Source: an uncultured Treponema sp. (GTDB taxonomy: Bacteria > Spirochaetota > Spirochaetia > Treponematales > Treponemataceae). Taken from it: DNA of 27,299 nt. The position numbers and the translations under genes are program-made. Where the stretch lies: NCBI GenBank assembly GCA_947165795.1, contig CAMVBP010000003.1, positions 1 through 27,299 of the forward strand. The letters are read 5' to 3'. Below the pieces are notes generated by a model that was given only the letters and a program-made list of their open reading frames with translations, made no database searches and was not told where the DNA came from. Every line of letters begins with the position of its first letter. Within the stretch, counting starts at the first letter, position 1. Below are positions 22,809 through 27,299 of the stretch, piece by piece.

Positions 22809-23717
22809 ATGAAAACCAAATCAAAAATTTTTATAAACTCATTTATTTATTTTTCTGCGGCTATTTTCTTCTCTTTTGTTTTTTTTACTTCATGTAAATT
22901 TAATGAAGTTATAGACGAAGAAGATAATTATGAAATTTATTTACCGGAATGGCCGCCTGAATTTTCAGAAGATTCTCCTGCACTGCCCCACCCGTCTTAT
23001 CCTGAGCTTTCCTGTTGGCTTATAAAAATTCAGGAAAAAAATGACTATAAGGAATATTATACTAACAATCGTTCGTTAGTAATCAGCACTGATAAAAATT
23101 CTCCTGTAGGATTTCTTGCCTGGCCTGTAACGATAAGTTCTAATAATTCAGAAAAAAAAGAAAACGTATTTTTTAAACCCGCAGGAAAAATTCTTCCGTT
23201 TAATAACAACGAAGGAAAAATTATCTTAAGCTGGCAGGAAGGTTTTCTTGCAGAAATTTTCTTTGAAGCCGCAAAATGTAATTTTCCCGTTGAAAATTTT
23301 AACTGGAACAAAGCTCAAAATACGGTAGATAAAAAATCAGGTTCGGCAGATACAATTTTTTATAATCCCTGGTTCTGCAATAAGTCCAGAATACTTGAAA
23401 ATATTTTACAGGGAAATTTCAGGGAAAGTTATTTAAATACAACAGGCTCTGTCTCATTAAGCCTCGAAGATGAAATTATAAAGGACAAAGTCAACGGCTA
23501 TTTAATTTCTTCATATATCCCGGAAAATCAATTTATTTACCGGGAAAAGAAAATTGTACTTTTAAAAAATCAAAAGGAACTTTTTATTTGCGAGCCAAAT
23601 AGCATTTCTTCCGGCAGTAGTTCATCCTCACAATTTGGAGTAATTTTTGAATGGAAAAGTAAAAAAAATATATCAGCAGAAATTGTTTATATGCCGATAT
23701 TTAAAGATGAACTATGA
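22809..23717 (+). CDS. Lipoprotein of unknown function
   Basis: I do not recognise this 302-residue protein. The start is taken as the ATG at 22809, since a TTG at 22791 would only add six residues. A basic start (KTKSK), a hydrophobic core (FIYFSAAIFFSFVFF) and the lipobox FTSC make it a predicted lipoprotein. The mature protein begins with an acidic/proline-rich linker (EEDNYEIYLPEWPPEFSED) and is otherwise mixed alpha/beta with many aromatic residues. There is no recognisable ribosome site; the ATG follows an AT-only stretch. Its end overlaps the next lipoprotein by four bases. Palindrome copy 5 encodes NNRSL at about residue 87. The two lipoproteins and the barrel protein after them look like one envelope unit. 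Confidence 0.75.
   Translation: MKTKSKIFINSFIYFSAAIFFSFVFFTSCKFNEVIDEEDNYEIYLPEWPPEFSEDSPALPHPSYPELSCWLIKIQEKNDYKEYYTNNRSLVISTDKNSPVGFLAWPVTISSNNSEKKENVFFKPAGKILPFNNNEGKIILSWQEGFLAEIFFEAAKCNFPVENFNWNKAQNTVDKKSGSADTIFYNPWFCNKSRILENILQGNFRESYLNTTGSVSLSLEDEIIKDKVNGYLISSYIPENQFIYREKKIVLLKNQKELFICEPNSISSGSSSSSQFGVIFEWKSKKNISAEIVYMPIFKDEL
23063..23078. repeat. Dispersed palindrome copy 5 (TAACAATCGTTCGTTA)
   Basis: This near-palindrome inside the first lipoprotein gene is read in frame as N-N-R-S-L. Flanking bases extend the dyad to CTAAC...GTTAG. Confidence 0.7.
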
Positions 23718-24901
23718 AAAAAATTTTTTTACTTAATCTATTTGTACTCACACTTTTTCTTACTGCATTAATCAGTTGCGGAAGGAAAAAACAGGATGAT
23801 TTTTCCCAAATTCCAGAAATGGAAGCCGTAAAAGGAAATCATACCTGGTATTATTTTTCAAATTCCGGCTTTTCAGAAATTGATAAACCGCAGAATGCTC
23901 CTTTAAAACCTCAAACTCCATGGACCGAAACAATCCGAATTTCAAGCGCCGCAAACGCTATGGAAGATCAGGATGGAAACACTTTGGGCTATGCTGTTGT
24001 AAATCGTCTAGGAATTATCTGCTTTGAAGGAAATCAAAAATACCTTTCTCAGGATTCAAATGTTTTTGAAAATCGAACTGCGGGAAATCTAGTTTTTTTA
24101 AATAACACTCCAATTTTTTCTGTTTATAAAAGTGCATTTTTTAATGATACTATTTCTGACGTTCAATATAAAAATGACGGTACAAGTCATCTGTTTTTAG
24201 TTCAGTTCGATTCAAAAGCAAAAATTTCCTATCCGCTGGTAAACAGTACAAACCTTGTAGATAACAAAAATTCAGAAGTTACAGATTATATATGGGATGG
24301 AATAAACTGGCTTTGCAGCGTAAAAACAATCACCGATACAAAAACAGAATTTTCTTATCTTTCGTGGAAACCAAATGTTCCGCTTCTTTCTCTTTCTCCA
24401 TCGCAGGCAAAAGATAAAATTACAATTCAGCCTTCAACCATGGATGATTTTAAAGCGGCTAAAACTTTAATTGATTATAAAAATGCACCCGAGAGAATTA
24501 AATCATTATGCAAAGGCTTTTTCGATGAAGTTCCATTTTCGCTTGAAATTAAAAATGCAGGCGGAACTTCACCGCGAATTTATAAAAACGAAATTTTAAA
24601 TTCCACAAAAGAAGAATTGAATGCAAAAGCAATTATTGCACCAAGCTGGAGCTGTGTTCTTTTTGAAGACGGAACTCTTTTCCTTGAAGGCGCTCTGCCA
24701 GGAAAACATATTCTGAGAGAAGGAAAACCTATAGCCATTCGTCTTCCAAAGCTTCCGGCCGGATTTGTTTATTCAGATATTGTTATTTCAAATTTAACAC
24801 TGTATGCTGCGTGGGAAGAAACTTCGTTTTATAAAACTGGAAGAAGCGGATTTTTACAGGTCGATCTAGAAAAGTCGCTTTACAGTAAAATAAAATTTTA
24901 G
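23714..24901 (+). CDS. Lipoprotein of unknown function, possibly beta-propeller-like
   Basis: This 395-residue predicted lipoprotein has a signal with core IFLLNLFVLTLFLTALI and lipobox LISC. The mature part contains repeated short blocks with aromatic and Gly/Asn turns (GYAVVNRLGIICFEGNQKYL, AGNLVFLNNTPIFSVYKSAF, TDYIWDGINWLCSVKTI, SWSCVLFEDGTLFLEGALPG), which suggest a beta-propeller or similar strand-rich fold. No enzyme motif is seen. The ATG overlaps the previous gene's stop (ATGA), so the two are translated together and are probably partners. Function is unknown; the fold remark is inference. Confidence 0.78.
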   Translation: MKKIFLLNLFVLTLFLTALISCGRKKQDDFSQIPEMEAVKGNHTWYYFSNSGFSEIDKPQNAPLKPQTPWTETIRISSAANAMEDQDGNTLGYAVVNRLGIICFEGNQKYLSQDSNVFENRTAGNLVFLNNTPIFSVYKSAFFNDTISDVQYKNDGTSHLFLVQFDSKAKISYPLVNSTNLVDNKNSEVTDYIWDGINWLCSVKTITDTKTEFSYLSWKPNVPLLSLSPSQAKDKITIQPSTMDDFKAAKTLIDYKNAPERIKSLCKGFFDEVPFSLEIKNAGGTSPRIYKNEILNSTKEELNAKAIIAPSWSCVLFEDGTLFLEGALPGKHILREGKPIAIRLPKLPAGFVYSDIVISNLTLYAAWEETSFYKTGRSGFLQVDLEKSLYSKIKF

Positions 24902-24957
24902 AGCTAATTTCTTGCGCCGGATTTGCACGCAGGAAAAGCAGGAAAAGGAGAATTTTT

Positions 24958-25629
24958 TTGAAGTCAAAAAAAACATTTCTTTGTATATTTTTTTTATCCT
25001 CAGTTATGATTTTTTTGCACTCGCAAAATTCTTCCGGCGAACGGTCCTTTGATTTATTTGCCGGTATGGATGCGGGCTTATATTTAAATCCGGAGCAGTC
25101 GAGTTTAAACAGTGCTCCTTCTCCTATTAATTTTGAATTGTCATTTGGCGCTGCAATTCCAAATTACACAATGTTTTCTTTTCAGCCTTCACTTACATTT
25201 TTTATGATGAACCATCTGTTATTTGAAGACCGCGCTTTGCCTGCCGAAATTGAAAACCGAACCAGCACAACATTAAATTTTTATCTTAATCTGCCGGCGG
25301 CCTTTTCACTTAAAATTCCAAAAAGTAAATTTCATGTTTCTCTCGGATTTGCTGCTTTAATTCGCTTTGCTTTTCTTGCAGCCGGAGTTCACTCCGACGA
25401 TGAAGGATTTTCCGGAACAGCAGGCGAAGACATAACATTAATTAATAAATGGTTCTGGAAAAATCTGCACTGGCTGTATGCAACTATGGAAGCAGACTGG
25501 CTTTACGAAGCTTCTCCAAAAATAAGTGCTGGCCCTTTTGTTTCTGTAAAACTACCGTTAGGTAGTTTAATGACAGAAAAATCTGTTCAGGGAATGATTT
25601 TTTCTGCCGGATTAAAAGTAAGTTTTTAA
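24958..25629 (+). CDS. Putative outer-membrane beta-barrel protein
   Basis: This 223-residue protein starts at a TTG (24958) with AAAGGAG seven bases upstream. A signal peptide is evident (KSKKTFLCIFFLSSVMIFLHS). The mature chain alternates short amphipathic strands with turns (FDLFAGMDAGLYL, INFELSFGAAIPNYTMFSF, STTLNFYLNLPAAFSLKI, FHVSLGFAALIRF, ISAGPFVSVKLPLG) and ends in GLKVSF, the terminal aromatic residue typical of barrels folded by BAM. It is too small for a porin and closer to an 8-strand barrel. It follows the lipoprotein pair by 56 bases. A hairpin (AAACTACC/GGTAGTTT, 25549-25568) within it may be a diverged palindrome copy. Confidence 0.7.
   Translation: MKSKKTFLCIFFLSSVMIFLHSQNSSGERSFDLFAGMDAGLYLNPEQSSLNSAPSPINFELSFGAAIPNYTMFSFQPSLTFFMMNHLLFEDRALPAEIENRTSTTLNFYLNLPAAFSLKIPKSKFHVSLGFAALIRFAFLAAGVHSDDEGFSGTAGEDITLINKWFWKNLHWLYATMEADWLYEASPKISAGPFVSVKLPLGSLMTEKSVQGMIFSAGLKVSF
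25549..25568. repeat. Inverted repeat AAACTACC-GTTA-GGTAGTTT, possible diverged palindrome copy
   Basis: Eight-base perfect arms surround GTTA inside the barrel protein gene. ACTACCGTTAGGTA resembles the dispersed palindrome with a few mismatches. Confidence 0.4.
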
Positions 25630-25653
25630 AACTGCTTTTGAAAAAATTCCCGT

Positions 25654-25669
25654 AAATAAAATTTTATTT
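25654..25669. repeat. All-A/T perfect palindrome AAATAAAATTTTATTT
   Basis: This 16-base perfect palindrome lies in the 94-base gap before the symporter, 17 bases upstream of its -35. It could be a regulator site or an UP-like element, but A/T-only palindromes arise easily by chance here. Confidence 0.3.
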
Positions 25670-25686
25670 CTGTCCTCTGTTAATTG

Positions 25687-25715
25687 TTGCGTATAAAACT
25701 ATTGTTTATTATAAT
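25687..25715 (+). promoter_or_regulatory. Promoter of the symporter gene, probably leaderless
   Basis: TTGCGT (25687-25692), a 17-base spacer and perfect TATAAT (25710-25715), with eight bases to the ATG. No ribosome site is present between. Confidence 0.65.
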
Positions 25716-25723
25716 TTCTTATT

Positions 25724-27286
25724 ATGTTTATTAAAGTTTTTTTACTTATTTTATTCTTTGCAATTTTTATTTTCGTTGGCATTAAATGTCGATCTGTAAG
25801 TAAAAATGTAAATGGTTATGTTTTAGGCGGCCGTACTGTTGGCCCTTGGCTTACTGCTTTTGCTTATGGAACTTCGTACTTTTCAGCAGTAATTTTTGTT
25901 GGATATGCAGGTCAGTTTGGATGGAAATTTGGTGTTGCTTCAACCTGGATTGGTCTTGGAAATGCGTTCATCGGTTCACTTTTGCCATGGGCAATTTTGG
26001 GACGAAGAACAAGAATCATGACACAGCATTTGAATTCAAAAACAATGCCTGATTTCTTTGGACAGAGATTTGAATCAAAAGGCTTAAAAGTTGCAGCTTC
26101 TGCAATTACATTCCTTTTCCTTATTCCATACACAGCATCATTGTTCAACGGTCTTTCAAGACTTTTCAAGATGGCATTCAATGTTGACTATTCAGTCTGC
26201 GTAATTGCAATGGCAGTTCTTACAGCAATTTATGTAATTGTCGGCGGATACATGGCAACTGCAGTAAATGATTTCATTCAGGGAATTATCATGCTTGTCG
26301 GAATTGTTGCAGTAATTGGAGCTGTACTTGCTAAAAACGGCGGATTCATGGAATCTCTTTCGCTAATGTCAGAAATTGAATCTCCGGTTATGAAAGGCGC
26401 ATTCACATCATTCTTTGGCCCTGAACCATACTTCCTGTTAATAGTTGTTCTTCTTACATCTTTAGGAACCTGGGGATTGCCTCAGATGGTTGGAAAATTC
26501 TACGCAATCAAAAACGAAGAATCAATTAAAATCGGAACAGTAATTTCTACATTCTTTGCAGTAATTATTGCAGGCGGCTGTTACTTCCTTGGCGGCTTTG
26601 GCAGACTCTTTATTAAAAATCCACCTGCCGGCTTCAACGATTTTGACAGCATCGTTCCAACAATGCTCTCAGGACTCGGCGACGTTTTAATTGCTGTAGT
26701 TTTAATTCTTGTTTTGTCTGCTTCTATGTCTACACTTTCTTCACTTGTATTGACTTCAAGTTCAACACTTACACTGGACTTCATTAATTCATTCAAGAAA
26801 AAAGAAAGCACAGATAAAAAGAATCTTTTTGTACTCAGACTTTTCGTTGCAATCTTCATTATCATTTCTGCAGTAATCGCAATTATTCAGGCAAAATCAA
26901 AGGTAACATTTATTGCACAGCTCATGGGAATTTCCTGGGGTGCTTTGTCGGGTTCATTCCTGGCTCCGTTCCTCTACGGACTTTACTGGAAAAAAGTTAC
27001 AAAGCCTGCTGTTGCAGTTTCATTCTGCTTTGGTTCAGTAATGATGATAATTCAGCTTTTTGTTTCTATGAAGATAATTCCAGTTGCAGGTATCTTTACA
27101 GAAATCTTTAAGACATCACTTCATTCCGGCGTATACACAATGCTTTCTTCCCTCATAATTGTTCCGGTTATAAGCATTCTTACACGCAAAAGTATTCCTT
27201 CAAAAATCAACGAAATGTTTGCCTGCTATGACACAACTGTTATGGTTCCTGCAAAACAGGTATTAACAGATTCAGAAGAAAAATAG
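25724..27286 (+). CDS. Sodium:solute symporter, SSS family
   Basis: This 520-residue inner-membrane transporter of the SSS (solute:sodium symporter) family has about 13 membrane helices with the LeuT-type core. Helix 1 is FIKVFLLILFFAIFIFVGIK. The loop GYVLGGRTVGPWLTAFAYG is the family signature region, followed by GWKFGVASTWIGLGNAFIG, TMPDFFGQRF, GGYMATAVNDFIQGIIMLVG, TWGLPQMVGKFYAIKN and VLSASMSTLSSLVLTSSSTL, the last holding the conserved serines of the Na2 site. The form is closest to proline/pantothenate-type symporters, but the solute cannot be told. The ATG has no ribosome site and lies eight bases after the -10 box, so the transcript looks leaderless. It is complete and nothing follows in the window. 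Confidence 0.92.
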   Translation: MFIKVFLLILFFAIFIFVGIKCRSVSKNVNGYVLGGRTVGPWLTAFAYGTSYFSAVIFVGYAGQFGWKFGVASTWIGLGNAFIGSLLPWAILGRRTRIMTQHLNSKTMPDFFGQRFESKGLKVAASAITFLFLIPYTASLFNGLSRLFKMAFNVDYSVCVIAMAVLTAIYVIVGGYMATAVNDFIQGIIMLVGIVAVIGAVLAKNGGFMESLSLMSEIESPVMKGAFTSFFGPEPYFLLIVVLLTSLGTWGLPQMVGKFYAIKNEESIKIGTVISTFFAVIIAGGCYFLGGFGRLFIKNPPAGFNDFDSIVPTMLSGLGDVLIAVVLILVLSASMSTLSSLVLTSSSTLTLDFINSFKKKESTDKKNLFVLRLFVAIFIIISAVIAIIQAKSKVTFIAQLMGISWGALSGSFLAPFLYGLYWKKVTKPAVAVSFCFGSVMMIIQLFVSMKIIPVAGIFTEIFKTSLHSGVYTMLSSLIIVPVISILTRKSIPSKINEMFACYDTTVMVPAKQVLTDSEEK

Positions 27287-27299
27287 TTCAAAGAATATT

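Noticed and set aside
25654..25669. Terminator after the barrel protein gene
   Set aside because: The palindrome is entirely A/T with no loop and no G-C pairs, too weak for an intrinsic terminator.
1..27299. tRNA, rRNA, CRISPR array, insertion sequence or prophage genes
   Set aside because: I read both strands for cloverleaf-like segments, regularly spaced repeats, transposase or integrase motifs and found none. The dispersed palindrome is not regularly spaced, so it is not a CRISPR.

Overview
The window most likely comes from a Treponema-type spirochaete, probably an anaerobic gut or rumen species. This is inferred from the low G+C coding style, the many short lipoprotein-type envelope genes, the rubrerythrin, a CE2-type acetyl esterase and the gene mix. 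No rRNA, tRNA, insertion sequence, prophage or CRISPR array is visible, and no gap between genes exceeds 300 bases.

Layout. 2-913 (+) is the 3' part of ftsK. 910-3703 (-) is a small lipid or polyketide-like set: an O-methyltransferase split by a frameshift, a stand-alone ketoacyl-synthase-like protein, a GC-rich 35-codon ORF, and a PlsC-type acyltransferase. A divergent promoter region separates it from 3877-7682 (+), which carries an acyl-CoA synthetase-like AMP ligase followed by lptC-lptA-lptB. Rubrerythrin (7786-8322, +) ends at a bidirectional terminator.

From 15888 down to 8387 (-), eight closely packed genes read one way: Lrp/AsnC regulator, PLP aminotransferase, membrane-anchored TPR protein with an Mrr-like C-terminus, rsmE, an HExxH putative metallopeptidase, an exported Met/Pro-repeat protein, rsmG and an M29 aminopeptidase. 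On the + strand follow a small membrane protein and a long-chain acyl-CoA synthetase. This converges on a fused PyrK-PyrD dihydroorotate dehydrogenase (18278-20140, -), with a hairpin-rich spacer between them. argA starts divergently from pyrKD, and its promoter implies a leaderless mRNA. Then come a CE2/SGNH esterase, two lipoproteins, a putative outer-membrane barrel protein and a sodium:solute symporter that also looks leaderless.

How the genes work together. The envelope theme is strong: acyl transfer and activation, LPS-type lipid transport, lipoproteins and a barrel protein. argA and pyrKD share a divergent control region, which fits the link between arginine and pyrimidine synthesis through carbamoyl phosphate.

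The most unusual signal is a dispersed 16-bp palindrome, TWACNANCGTTMGTTA. It occurs at least five times (10309, 12338, 19662, 22483, 23063), four of them inside unrelated coding sequences, with a few degenerate relatives. Other points worth attention are the GC-rich 35-codon ORF, the methyltransferase frameshift, the PyrK-PyrD fusion and the TPR/Mrr-like fusion.
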